DNA from: Bryobacterales bacterium | GTDB taxonomy: Bacteria > Acidobacteriota > Terriglobia > Bryobacterales > Bryobacteraceae | DNA length: 64,000 nt | NCBI GenBank assembly: GCA_019261985.1 | Contig: JAFAQY010000018.1 | Span: 1-64,000 of the forward strand | Reading direction: 5' to 3' | Shown: one piece after another, positions 26,434-34,645 of the stretch | How the letters are laid out: each line of letters opens with the position of its first letter | Position numbering within the stretch: the first letter of the stretch is position 1 | Translations under genes and position numbers: made by a program | Notes under the pieces: model-generated | Told to the model about the DNA's origin: nothing | The model's input: only the letters and a program-made list of their open reading frames with translations | Databases searched by the model: none

Positions 26434-26736
26434 ATGGCGTCCTGGGCTACAATGCGGCGCGCGGTCACGGTTCTCGTGCTGCTCATGGCGGCGACCGAAA
26501 TTTTTGCCTGTCAGCTCATCTCGCCCGATTCCTGCATCTTTTCAAGCCACAGCACGTCCGACTCCAGCGAAGGCGGTTCGGGCGACGGGTGCCTGTGCTG
26601 CTGCGCGCACATTGTGGTTGTGCCGCCGGTAACGCCTCTTGCTCCTCTCGGTTTCATTGCCCGCGCTGTTCCCTTTGACGAGATTCAGACTCCTGAATTC
26701 CGCACCATCGATATAGAGCATCCTCCCCGCTTCTAG
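26434..26736 (+). CDS. Small secreted Cys-rich protein upstream of czcCBA
   Basis: A 100-residue protein beginning MASWATMRRAVTVLVLLMAA, a signal peptide. The mature part has CQLISPDSC, a Ser/Gly-rich spacer and a dense CLCCCAH cluster, then a Pro-rich hydrophobic tail. Six cysteines and a histidine in a short exported protein next to a heavy-metal efflux operon suggest periplasmic metal binding, but no known family is recognised. It ends 41 bp before czcC and reads in the same direction, so it is likely the first gene of the efflux operon. Confidence 0.6.
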   Translation: MASWATMRRAVTVLVLLMAATEIFACQLISPDSCIFSSHSTSDSSEGGSGDGCLCCCAHIVVVPPVTPLAPLGFIARAVPFDEIQTPEFRTIDIEHPPRF

Positions 26737-26777
26737 TTCTCCTCGCCACTAGTTGATTTTGTTTCAAAGGAGATTCC

Positions 26778-28070
26778 ATGAAGAGGAACTGTATCCTGCC
26801 TCTTTGTTTGGGCGCCTTGTTTACGTGCGTTCCGGCAAAGCCGCAAGAAAACACTCAGACCGCGTTGGACGAACTGGTGCGCACCAGTCTGAATAGAAAT
26901 CGCGAGGTGCAGGCCTTGCGCCAGCGCGTCACACAGGCACGCGGGCTGTCGCAGCAAGCAGGTGTGCGTCCAGCACCGAGCGTGGAGGCCGAGGGGCGTA
27001 GTGGCTCGCCGCTCGGCAGTCCCGGCGATCAGGAATTCTCAGCCGCCTTTGTCCAGCCCATCGAGACTTTTGGCAAGCGCAAGAATCGAGTGCGGGTCGC
27101 CGACGTTGCGATAGCTCTAGCGGAGGCCGAACTCAACCAGCGCAGCACCCAAATCGCCTTCGAGATCGAGGCGGGCTATTTGTCTGTCGTCTATGAGAGA
27201 GAGCGGGTCGCCGTGATCGACCGCGTGCGGGACAGCCTGCGGGAATCGCTCAGGCTGACCGAAGCGCGCGTCCGCGAAGGAGACGCGGCGCCCCTCGAAG
27301 CACAGTTGCTTGCGGTCGAGCAGGGCCGGACCGAGGCTCAGCGCGCGGAAGCGGCCGGGAGGCTTGCCTCGGCCGAACTGGAGCTGCGCCGCTTAGCCGG
27401 TTTAACCGAAAGCGACACGCTTCCCGCCATTGGACCTCCGACAGGTGGCCGGGCAGAGCTCTCGCTCGAACAGCTCATATCGCGTGCGTTGGAGAAGCGG
27501 GCCGACTTGCGCGCCGTCCGGCTCCTGGAACAACAGGGCGAGGCGGAAACGGCTCTCGCCAAATCGGAAGCGCATCCCGATGTGACACTCTCTGGCCGAT
27601 ACACTTACCTTCGCGAGAACTTCGAAAACAAGTTCGGCCTGACATCGTCGGGTGCTCTCACGCCGATCCGCGATCAATTCAATACTCTGAGCGTGGGAGT
27701 GTCCTTGCCGCTGGTAACTGAACGAAGGAACAAAGGGGCAATCGAGGCCGCTGCCGCCGGGTCGGCAAGCGCCCGTCTCAAACGCGAACACCTTGAAGCA
27801 ACGATCCCGTTTGAGGTGCGAAGCGCCTACGAACGCTGGACAGCGGCGCAACGAACGCGCGACCTGCTTCGCGACGCCGTCATCGGTCAATCGAACAAGA
27901 ATATTGCCGTCGTAAGAGAGGCCTATCAACTCGGGCAGTTGCGGCTGATCGACGTCCTCAACGAACAGCGCCGCCTCACCGACAGCGAGTTCACGTACCT
28001 GGATGCCCGTGTTGAAGTCGCTCGTGCTCTGGGTGATCTGGAGCGCCTGACAGGAGGATTGTTGCCATGA
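26778..28070 (+). CDS. czcC: TolC-family outer membrane efflux protein (CzcC-like)
   Basis: The 430-residue protein has a signal peptide (residues 1-21), then two long-helix OEP repeats: LDELVRTSLNRNREVQALRQRV with FVQPIETFGKRKNRV, and LEQLISRALEKRADLRAVRL with VSLPLVTERRNKGAIEAA. QPIETFGKR is the typical CzcC/CusC beta-barrel entry. It forms the outer-membrane exit duct of the tripartite metal pump. AAAGGAG precedes the ATG. The stop overlaps czcB by four bases (ATGA). Confidence 0.88.
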   Translation: MKRNCILPLCLGALFTCVPAKPQENTQTALDELVRTSLNRNREVQALRQRVTQARGLSQQAGVRPAPSVEAEGRSGSPLGSPGDQEFSAAFVQPIETFGKRKNRVRVADVAIALAEAELNQRSTQIAFEIEAGYLSVVYERERVAVIDRVRDSLRESLRLTEARVREGDAAPLEAQLLAVEQGRTEAQRAEAAGRLASAELELRRLAGLTESDTLPAIGPPTGGRAELSLEQLISRALEKRADLRAVRLLEQQGEAETALAKSEAHPDVTLSGRYTYLRENFENKFGLTSSGALTPIRDQFNTLSVGVSLPLVTERRNKGAIEAAAAGSASARLKREHLEATIPFEVRSAYERWTAAQRTRDLLRDAVIGQSNKNIAVVREAYQLGQLRLIDVLNEQRRLTDSEFTYLDARVEVARALGDLERLTGGLLP

Positions 28071-29290
28071 AGCCCCTTTCGATAATTATCTGCGCGCTTG
28101 TGATTGTTTCTTGCGGTAAACCAAAGACTGCCGCCGCTCCTGAGGAGAAAGCTGAAGCGACAAAATCAGCCCAGGAAGAGCATGAAAAGGACGAAGCGAA
28201 GGGTGAGGCAGGCACCGTCCAAATCACGACCGAGGCCCAACAGCGCAACGGTATCGTGGTTACGCCTGCTGCCACCACGCCCATGACACAGCAGCTTCAG
28301 GCGACGGGAACCGTGCAGGCAGTCGATAGCAGCATCGCGCATATTCGTCCGCTGACGCGCGGCCGGCTGCAGGACGTTCTGGCTAAACTTGGCGACCGCG
28401 TCACCGCCAATCAGGCCCTCGCACAACTGGACAACATCGAGGCCGGCGACATGATGACGCAGTACAACACGGCTCAGTCGGAGCTACAGCGGCTGAAAAT
28501 CCAACTCGCCGCACAACAGCGCCAAGTGGAACGAAACCGCCGTCTCGCCGAGATTGGCGCTGTGCCCCAGAAAGAATATGAGTTCAGCCTCGCCGAACAA
28601 CAGGGCCAGCAGGAAGGTATCCGAGCGCAGGAGACGACCATCGCGGGGCTGACGGCCCGGTTGCGCCGCTTCGGAATTACTGACCCCTCTGGTAGCGAGG
28701 CTCCCATGACAGCCATTCGCGCCCCGTTCGCCGGGGTCATCATTCGGGTGGCGGCTGCGCCCGGAGATGTCGTCGAGGCCGGCACCGAACTGTTCTCCGT
28801 CGCCGACCTCTCGACGGTTTATGTCCAGGCTCAGGTTTATGAAAAGGACTTAGGCCAAATTCGCGTCGGACAAACCGCGTCCATCAGCATCGATTCCTAT
28901 CCCGGCGAGCACTTCACCGGGCATGTGGCTTCGGTCAGCGACCTGATCGACCCGCAGACACGCACCGCAGCCGTCCGATGCCAGGTCGCAAATCCCGGAG
29001 CCCGTCTTAAGCTCGATATGCTGGCCACTGTCGAATTTCCAACATCGATGAAGCACGCCGCGCTTTCTGTTCCCACCGATGCCGTACAGGACATCGAGGG
29101 TAAACCCACCGTCTTCGTGCGAACCTCGCCTTCACAGTTTTCGGTCCGGACGGTCGAAACAGGTTCGTCCAGCAATGGCCGGACAGAAATCGTTCACGGA
29201 GTAAAGGAAGGCGAGCCCGTGGTGTCGAAAGGCGCGTTCGCCGTCAAATCCGTCCTTCTTGGCAAGGAACTCCAGGAAGAGAAGGAGTGA
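28067..29290 (+). CDS. czcB: RND efflux periplasmic adaptor (CzcB-like), lipoprotein
   Basis: A 407-residue membrane fusion protein. The N-terminal IIICALVIVSCGK ends in a lipobox-like cysteine. An acidic Lys/Glu-rich linker with one His (EEHEKDE) follows. The barrel-sandwich halves GTVQAVDSSIAHIRPLTRGRL and APFAGVIIRVAAAPGDVVEAG flank a helical hairpin, followed by the beta-barrel DLSTVYVQAQVYEKDLGQI. The C-terminal membrane-proximal domain is DAVQDIEGKPTVFVRT. It links the CzcA pump to the outer-membrane duct. It ends 7 bp before the czcA ATG. Confidence 0.88.
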   Translation: MKPLSIIICALVIVSCGKPKTAAAPEEKAEATKSAQEEHEKDEAKGEAGTVQITTEAQQRNGIVVTPAATTPMTQQLQATGTVQAVDSSIAHIRPLTRGRLQDVLAKLGDRVTANQALAQLDNIEAGDMMTQYNTAQSELQRLKIQLAAQQRQVERNRRLAEIGAVPQKEYEFSLAEQQGQQEGIRAQETTIAGLTARLRRFGITDPSGSEAPMTAIRAPFAGVIIRVAAAPGDVVEAGTELFSVADLSTVYVQAQVYEKDLGQIRVGQTASISIDSYPGEHFTGHVASVSDLIDPQTRTAAVRCQVANPGARLKLDMLATVEFPTSMKHAALSVPTDAVQDIEGKPTVFVRTSPSQFSVRTVETGSSSNGRTEIVHGVKEGEPVVSKGAFAVKSVLLGKELQEEKE

Positions 29291-29297
29291 GGCGGCC

Positions 29298-32200
29298 ATG
29301 ATCGACAAACTCATCGCCTGGAGCATCCGCTGGCGGCTCTTCGTTGTCCTTGTCGTGCTCGGCCTCATCGGCGCAGGAATATACGCCGCGATGGGCCTCC
29401 CGATAGACGCTGTTCCGGACGTCACGACCAATCAGGTCCAGATCAACACAGTCGCGCCGGCATTCACGCCGCTCGAAATGGAGCAATACGTCACCTCGCC
29501 GATTGAGGTTGCCATGAGCAGTTTGCCCCATAAAGAGGAGATCCGCTCGCTCTCCCAGTTCGGACTGTCGCAAGTAACGATCATCTTTCCTGATGACGCA
29601 GACCTGTACGCCTCCCGGCAGCTTGTCCTGGAGCGATTGCGAGACGTGGAGCGCGACCTTCCGCCGGGCGTAGCGCCCGAACTCGCACCGATCTCAACGG
29701 GCTTAGGCGAGATCTACCAGTTCACGGTGGAAGATGTGTCCGGCAAAGGTGAGCACTCGCTGATGGAGCGGCGCACACTGCTCGACTGGTTTATCAAGCC
29801 CCAGCTTCGAACCGTTCCCGGCGTTATCGAGGTCAACAGTTTTGGCGGCGAGGAGCAGCAGTATGAGGTTCTGGTCGATCCCGCGAAGCTGACTGGCTAC
29901 GGCCTTACCCTACATCAGGTCATCGACGCGCTTTCAGCGAACAACATCAATGCGGGCGGCGGATACCTCGAACATGGCGGAGAGCAGCAACTGATCCGCG
30001 GTGTGGGCCTTATCCGGAATGAAACCGATATCGGGAATATCGTTGTGTCATCGCACCAAGGAACGCCCGTCTATGTCAGATCCGTCTCGGAAATCCGAAA
30101 AGGCGCGCAGATTCGACAAGGCGCAGCCACGCGCGACGGAAAAGGTGAGACAGTGATGGGCATCGCCATGCTGCTCAAGGGCGAGAACAGCCGCGCCGTC
30201 GCGGAGCGCATCGCCGGGCGTTTGCAGCAGGTGCAGAAGGCCATGCCGCCCGGCGTGAAGATCGAGCCCTTTTACGACCGGAGCACGCTCGTCGACCGCA
30301 CGATCCGGACCGCGACCCGCAACCTGATCGAGGGCGGCTTGGTCGTTATGGCAGTCCTCTTCCTGTTCTTGCTTCAAATCCGCGCCGGTCTGATCGTATC
30401 CTCCGCGATTCCACTCGCAATGCTGGTCGCCATTATCGGCATGCGGTATTTCGGTATCTCCGCAAATCTGATGAGCCTGGGAGCCATCGATTTCGGTTTG
30501 ATTGTCGATGCCGCCGTCATCATCGTCGAAAACTGCGTGCGCAGGCTTGCGGAAAAACGCCGTGAGCTAGGCCGCGCGCTCTCGGGCGAGGAGCGGCGCG
30601 CAACTGTTCGCGAAGCGAGCGTTGAGGTGCGAAAAGCAGGACAGGTTGGCGAAATCCTGATCATCGCTGCTTATCTGCCCATCGTGTCGCTCGTTGGCAT
30701 CGAAGGAAAGATGTTCCGCCCGATGGCCTTCACCGTCATCTTTGCTCTATCCGGAGCTCTCGTGCTCAGTCTGACCCTGATACCCGCCCTGTCCGCACTT
30801 CTGCTCAGGGAGCCGCTGCTCAGGGAGCCGCGCCGAATTCCGAAGGAGCAAGCTCGCGACAAATCAACGCTGGAAGCAGACAATCCCATCGTTCATTTCA
30901 TCGCCCGATTTTATGCTCCCCTGCTGCGCGGAGCGCTACGCCACAGGCGATTGACCGCCCTTGGCGCACTCTTGTTCGTCATCGTCTGCCTCGCTCTTTA
31001 TCCCTATCTCGGAGCCGAGTTCCTTCCGAAACTGGACGAGGGCGCAATTGCGATAAACGTGAACCGCTTGCCCAGTGTATCCCTCTCCGAAGCCGTGCGC
31101 ATGTCGAATGCGCTTGAACAGGTCGTGCGCGAATTTCCAGAGACGCAGACCGTCGTCAGCCGTATCGGCCGACCCGAAATCGCGACAGACCCCATGGGGC
31201 CAAACATGGGCGACACCTACGTGTTCCTGAAACCGATCGGGGAGTGGAAAAGCGCCACGAGTCGCGAAGAGCTAGTGTCGAAAATGGACGAGCGCCTGAA
31301 GGAGAGCGTTCCCACGCAAGCCTATTCGTTCTCGCAGCCCATCGAGTTTCGCATGCAGGAGCTGATCGAGGGTATCGGGGCGCGTTCCGACGTCGTAATC
31401 AAGATCTTCGGGGATGACCTGGACACTCTCCGGGAACAGGCAGGACAAACGGCACGCATCTTGGCCAAGGTGCCTGGTGCCGCCGACGTAAAGGTTGAGC
31501 AGACGAGCGGGCAGCCCGTGCTGCAGGTAACGATTGACCGAGCGGCAATCGCTCGCTACGGCATCAATGTCGCCGACGTTCAACAGGTCATACAGACGGC
31601 TATCGCAGGCACCGAAGCCACCCGCATCCTGGAAGGCTTTCGCCGCTTTGAGCTTGTTGTCCGATTGAAGCCGGAGGTGCGGCAGAATGCGCGCGACTTT
31701 GCGAACCTTCTGGTGAGCGCGCCGAATGGACAACGGATTCCTCTGGCTCAACTGGCGCATATCGGCACGGAAACTGGTCCTGTCGAAATCGCCCGCGAAA
31801 ATGGGCAGCGGCGCATCTCAGTTGAAGTGAATGTTCGCGGGCGCGATATTGGGAGCTTCGTCGAGCAGGCACAAGCGAGTGTCGCGCGGGATATGCAACT
31901 GCCGCCCGGCTACATCATGGAATGGGGCGGTCTCTGGCAAAACCTGGAGAGCGGCCGAAACCGGCTGCTCATTGTCGTGCCGGTCACGTTCTTGCTCATC
32001 TTTATGCTGCTCTTCGCCACGTTCCACTCAGCAAGGCTCGCGACTTTGGTTTTCACTGGCGTCCCGTTTGCGGTGACCGGAGGAATACTGGCGCTTCTTC
32101 TGCGCGGAATGCCGTTTTCGATGAGCGCTGGCGTGGGCTTCATTGCGGTTTCCGGTGTCGCTGTTCTCAATGGTCTTGTCCTGGTCGCGTTCATCGCTCG

Positions 32201-32456
32201 ATTCCGTCAACAAGGAGAGTCGCTTGAAACTGCCGTGTACCAGGGCACACTGCTCCGCTTGCGGCCTGTGCTTATGACAGCCGCAGTTGCCAGTTTGGGC
32301 TTTCTCCCCATGGCCCTCTCAACGACTGCGGGCGCGGAAGTGCAACGCCCTCTCGCGACTGTCGTCATCGGTGGGATCGTTACTTCGACGTTTCTAACAC
32401 TTCTCGTGCTGCCCGCCCTATACCCGTGGTTCGGACGTCAAAGGGTGCAATTATGA
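29298..32456 (+). CDS. czcA: Heavy-metal RND efflux pump (CzcA/HME family)
   Basis: 1052 residues from ATG 29298, with 12 expected membrane helices and two large periplasmic loops. N-terminal LPIDAVPDVTTNQVQINT is the CzcA family signature. The proton-relay helix reads GAIDFGLIVDAAVIIVEN, carrying the two aspartates and glutamate typical of divalent-cation (Zn/Co/Ni/Cd) pumps. Export from the periplasm or cytoplasm through CzcB/CzcC is assumed. The length and the last helix (VVIGGIVTSTFLTLLVLPALYPWF) are complete, so this operon is intact although its island neighbours are broken. Confidence 0.9.
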   Translation: MIDKLIAWSIRWRLFVVLVVLGLIGAGIYAAMGLPIDAVPDVTTNQVQINTVAPAFTPLEMEQYVTSPIEVAMSSLPHKEEIRSLSQFGLSQVTIIFPDDADLYASRQLVLERLRDVERDLPPGVAPELAPISTGLGEIYQFTVEDVSGKGEHSLMERRTLLDWFIKPQLRTVPGVIEVNSFGGEEQQYEVLVDPAKLTGYGLTLHQVIDALSANNINAGGGYLEHGGEQQLIRGVGLIRNETDIGNIVVSSHQGTPVYVRSVSEIRKGAQIRQGAATRDGKGETVMGIAMLLKGENSRAVAERIAGRLQQVQKAMPPGVKIEPFYDRSTLVDRTIRTATRNLIEGGLVVMAVLFLFLLQIRAGLIVSSAIPLAMLVAIIGMRYFGISANLMSLGAIDFGLIVDAAVIIVENCVRRLAEKRRELGRALSGEERRATVREASVEVRKAGQVGEILIIAAYLPIVSLVGIEGKMFRPMAFTVIFALSGALVLSLTLIPALSALLLREPLLREPRRIPKEQARDKSTLEADNPIVHFIARFYAPLLRGALRHRRLTALGALLFVIVCLALYPYLGAEFLPKLDEGAIAINVNRLPSVSLSEAVRMSNALEQVVREFPETQTVVSRIGRPEIATDPMGPNMGDTYVFLKPIGEWKSATSREELVSKMDERLKESVPTQAYSFSQPIEFRMQELIEGIGARSDVVIKIFGDDLDTLREQAGQTARILAKVPGAADVKVEQTSGQPVLQVTIDRAAIARYGINVADVQQVIQTAIAGTEATRILEGFRRFELVVRLKPEVRQNARDFANLLVSAPNGQRIPLAQLAHIGTETGPVEIARENGQRRISVEVNVRGRDIGSFVEQAQASVARDMQLPPGYIMEWGGLWQNLESGRNRLLIVVPVTFLLIFMLLFATFHSARLATLVFTGVPFAVTGGILALLLRGMPFSMSAGVGFIAVSGVAVLNGLVLVAFIARFRQQGESLETAVYQGTLLRLRPVLMTAAVASLGFLPMALSTTAGAEVQRPLATVVIGGIVTSTFLTLLVLPALYPWFGRQRVQL

Positions 32457-32527
32457 CCGCCCAGGATCACGCGCTTAACTTGACGCACCAGAGGCGCTGA
32501 AAAGCTCATGAGCGAGAACCTCAAATT

Positions 32528-32600
32528 TACACAGTTTCTTACACAGTTCCACAGATTGAAAATGTAACTCACGTATTATCAGACAGTTACACGGTTATTC
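32528..32600. repeat. TTACACAGTT-type short repeats beside the right island junction
   Basis: TTACACAGTT occurs twice within about 20 bp (32528-32550), and a variant GTTACACGGTTATTC runs up to the junction (32586-32600). GTTATTCAACGGTTAC lies just after the tRNA 3' half (about 32680-32695). Clustered short AT-rich repeats flanking an att core resemble arm-type integrase sites. That role is inference. Confidence 0.4.
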
Positions 32601-32603
32601 AAA

Positions 32604-32663
32604 GGACTTAAAATCCCTTTCGCCGTAAGGCGAGTGTGGGTTCAAATCCCACCCCGGGCACCA
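32604..32663 (+). pseudogene. 3' half of the split tRNA-Leu(UAA) gene
   Basis: It starts with GGACTTAAAA (the shared core), then TCCCTT (anticodon stem 3' strand), the variable arm TCGCCGTAAGGCGA, the T arm GTGGGTTCAAATCCCAC, CCCGGGC and A-CCA. There is no D arm or acceptor 5' strand upstream. The stem partners lie at 23692-23730. It marks the right island border. Confidence 0.85.
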
Positions 32664-32940
32664 AATTCCGACTTTAATCGTTATTCAACGGTTACGCTTT
32701 TCATTGGTTATGTCAATTTACTTGTGATATACTGATGTTTATTTTGCCGAGCGTCAGGGGTCCGGCGTTGCAGGGCTGGAACGATGCTGACCGTGTCGGA
32801 GAGCGTTTAGTTTTGTTGCCGGCCTAAGGCGACGTACCTTGGGTTATAGGTAAGTTCTGCCTCTGATTCGTCGGTCGCGTCTGATTGCGGCGACTTGCAT
32901 TGGCCGTTTATTATCGGGAAGGAGCGGAACGGAGGCCGCG

Positions 32941-33726
32941 ATGAATGTGATGGAGGCGCTGGGTGGCTATCTTGGGGAGTCGAATGGCAAACGCAAGGGA
33001 ACGATTCGAATCCTGATTGCGGACGATCATCCGATCGTGCGCGACGGATTGAAAAAACTGCTCGCTCTCGAAAGCGATTTCGAAATCGCGGGCGAGGCGG
33101 GCGACGGGCGCGAAGTGCTCGACAAGGTGCGCCGGCTTGATCCCGACATCCTGCTGCTTGACCTGCGGATGCCGAATTTAGACGGCCTGCTGACCCTTGA
33201 GGGCCTTCAGCACTCAAACACACGCGCGCGCGTAATCGTTTTGACTGCCTCGGATGACAAGGACGAATTCGTCCAGGCGATGAAACTCGGTTGCCGCGGA
33301 ATTTTGCTGAAGCAGAGCGACCCGGACCTGATCGTCAAGAGCATCAGGAAAGTCCACGCCGGCGAAATCTGGCTCGATTCGCATACCACTGCCGCGGTCA
33401 TGCATCAATTTTCGAAGGTCGGGCCCGCGTCTCATGGGCCGGCCAGTATAGGACGTGAGCGCAATCCGCTGTCGACGCGCGAGCGTGAAATCGTTGCGCT
33501 GATCGCTCAGGGGTACAAGAACAAAGAGATGGCGGAAAAGATGTTTATCAGTGAGCAGACGGTGAAGAATCATTTGCATAACATCTTTGACAAATTAGGC
33601 GTTTCCGACCGTCTTGAACTCGCCCTCTATGCGATTCACAAGGGCATGCATTTAACCGGCGAGAGTAATTCGGTGCCGAAAACGTTTGGGCCGCGTCTAC
33701 AACCGGCAGTGCCGCAGCGGCCGTAG
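32941..33726 (+). CDS. NarL/FixJ-family response regulator
   Basis: The 261-residue protein has a receiver domain (RILIADDHPIVRDGL, phospho-acceptor D74 in LLLDLRMPN, T/S-type LTASDD, K in LLKQ) and a LuxR-type helix-turn-helix (NPLSTREREIVALIAQG, KEMAEKMFISEQTVKNHLHNIFDKL). An N-terminal extension of about 20 residues precedes the receiver. There is no kinase beside it; the next kinase is at 36098. The C-terminal tail is Pro-rich. The 32664-32940 gap upstream holds no gene and probably the promoter. Confidence 0.88.
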   Translation: MNVMEALGGYLGESNGKRKGTIRILIADDHPIVRDGLKKLLALESDFEIAGEAGDGREVLDKVRRLDPDILLLDLRMPNLDGLLTLEGLQHSNTRARVIVLTASDDKDEFVQAMKLGCRGILLKQSDPDLIVKSIRKVHAGEIWLDSHTTAAVMHQFSKVGPASHGPASIGRERNPLSTREREIVALIAQGYKNKEMAEKMFISEQTVKNHLHNIFDKLGVSDRLELALYAIHKGMHLTGESNSVPKTFGPRLQPAVPQRP

Positions 33727-33752
33727 CGTGGCGGGGCCGACCTCTCTATAAA

Positions 33753-33801
33753 CCCGGGCAGCGCGGTTGGCAACCGCGCGCCGGATGGCATCCGGCCCCA
33801 C
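33753..33801. repeat. GGTTGCCAACC repeat, half copy
   Basis: A right-half copy (GCGCGGTTGGCAACCGCGC then CCGGATGGCATCCGGCCCCAC). It ends at the stop codon of the convergent MaoC-like gene and lies between convergent genes, where a hairpin would suit transcript termination. Confidence 0.75.
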
Positions 33802-34634
33802 TACGCGCATTCCGCGAACGCGTCCATCGCCAAATCGCCGCGATCGTTCTTCGCCCAGAGCCGGATCGTACTTCCTTCGGGGCGTCCACAGACGAAAAAC
33901 GGCGCGGTGTCAAAAAGTGGACTCACGGCGCGGAAAGAGAATTTTCTAATCACCGCATCCGCCGCGTTGCGCCGTAGCAAATCCAATAGCAGCGTTGCGA
34001 TCAACGGACCATGCACTACCAATCCCGGGTATCCTTCGACGCCGGTCGCATAGCGCCTGTCATAGTGGATCCGGTGCGCATTAAACGTTAAGGCTGAGTA
34101 GCGGAATAAAAGCACGTCCCCCGGTTCGATCGTGCGTTCCCATGCGTGCCCGGACGGCGCCGAAGGGGGCGCGGCAGAAACGCTAGTGTGTCCGCGATAT
34201 ACAATGTCCTGCTGTTCCGCCACCACCATGCCTTCGCGATCTCGAATCTCGTGCCGCACGGCGACAAACACAAGCGGCCCGCTGCGGCCCTCTTTGTAGG
34301 AAACGTCTGCGATGCGCGAAGTGCGCTCAATCCGCTCGCCGACTCGCAAAGGGCGAAAAAATTCGAGGCGCCCGCCGGCCCACATGCGCCTTGGCAGAGG
34401 CACGGGAGGAAGAAAGCCTCCGCGCTTGGCATGGCCGTCCTCGGCGAGCTCGGATTGGCGGTGAAGCGGCAAAAAATACAACCAATGCCACGGCGGCGGC
34501 AGAGCTTCGCCGGCAGCCGGCAGGGGATCCTCTCGATCCAGCGTGGCCGCTAATGCCGCGGCGGGAGCGCGCGTCACCTCGTCCTCTCCGCATTCCGTGC
34601 GCCCGATCCATTCGCGTAGGTGTACGATATCCAT
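33801..34634 (-). CDS. MaoC/HTD2-like acyl-CoA hydratase
   Basis: The 277-residue protein contains an N-terminal degenerate hot-dog domain with LREWIGRTE and PRRMWAGGRLEFFRPLRVGE. The C-terminal MaoC-type hot dog has RYSALTFNAHRIHYDRRYA, where the N-x-H-R-I-H-YD segment is the hydratase motif. This build is seen in mesaconyl-C4-CoA, itaconyl-CoA and related double-hot-dog hydratases. A role in branched or dicarboxylic acyl-CoA breakdown is likely, but the substrate cannot be fixed. Its start is only 11 bp from the divergent dehydrogenase start at 34646. Confidence 0.75.
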   Translation of the reverse strand: MDIVHLREWIGRTECGEDEVTRAPAAALAATLDREDPLPAAGEALPPPWHWLYFLPLHRQSELAEDGHAKRGGFLPPVPLPRRMWAGGRLEFFRPLRVGERIERTSRIADVSYKEGRSGPLVFVAVRHEIRDREGMVVAEQQDIVYRGHTSVSAAPPSAPSGHAWERTIEPGDVLLFRYSALTFNAHRIHYDRRYATGVEGYPGLVVHGPLIATLLLDLLRRNAADAVIRKFSFRAVSPLFDTAPFFVCGRPEGSTIRLWAKNDRGDLAMDAFAECA

Positions 34635-34645
34635 TTGACTTAAAT

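Larger units (their letters stand above)
23731..32603. mobile_element. Genomic island inserted in the tRNA-Leu(UAA) anticodon loop
   Basis: The 8.9-kb segment lies between the two halves of one tRNA-Leu(UAA), with GGACTTAAAA at both borders as a putative att core. Cargo: an intact intron-containing tRNA-Leu(UAA), a CDF-like transporter, a TPR protein, a Cys-rich secreted protein and czcCBA. The transporter and TPR genes carry frameshifts; the efflux operon is intact. No intact recombinase lies inside. A broken tyrosine integrase is just outside the left border, so the element is probably immobile. Short TTACACAGTT repeats near the right border could be recombinase arm sites. Confidence 0.75.
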
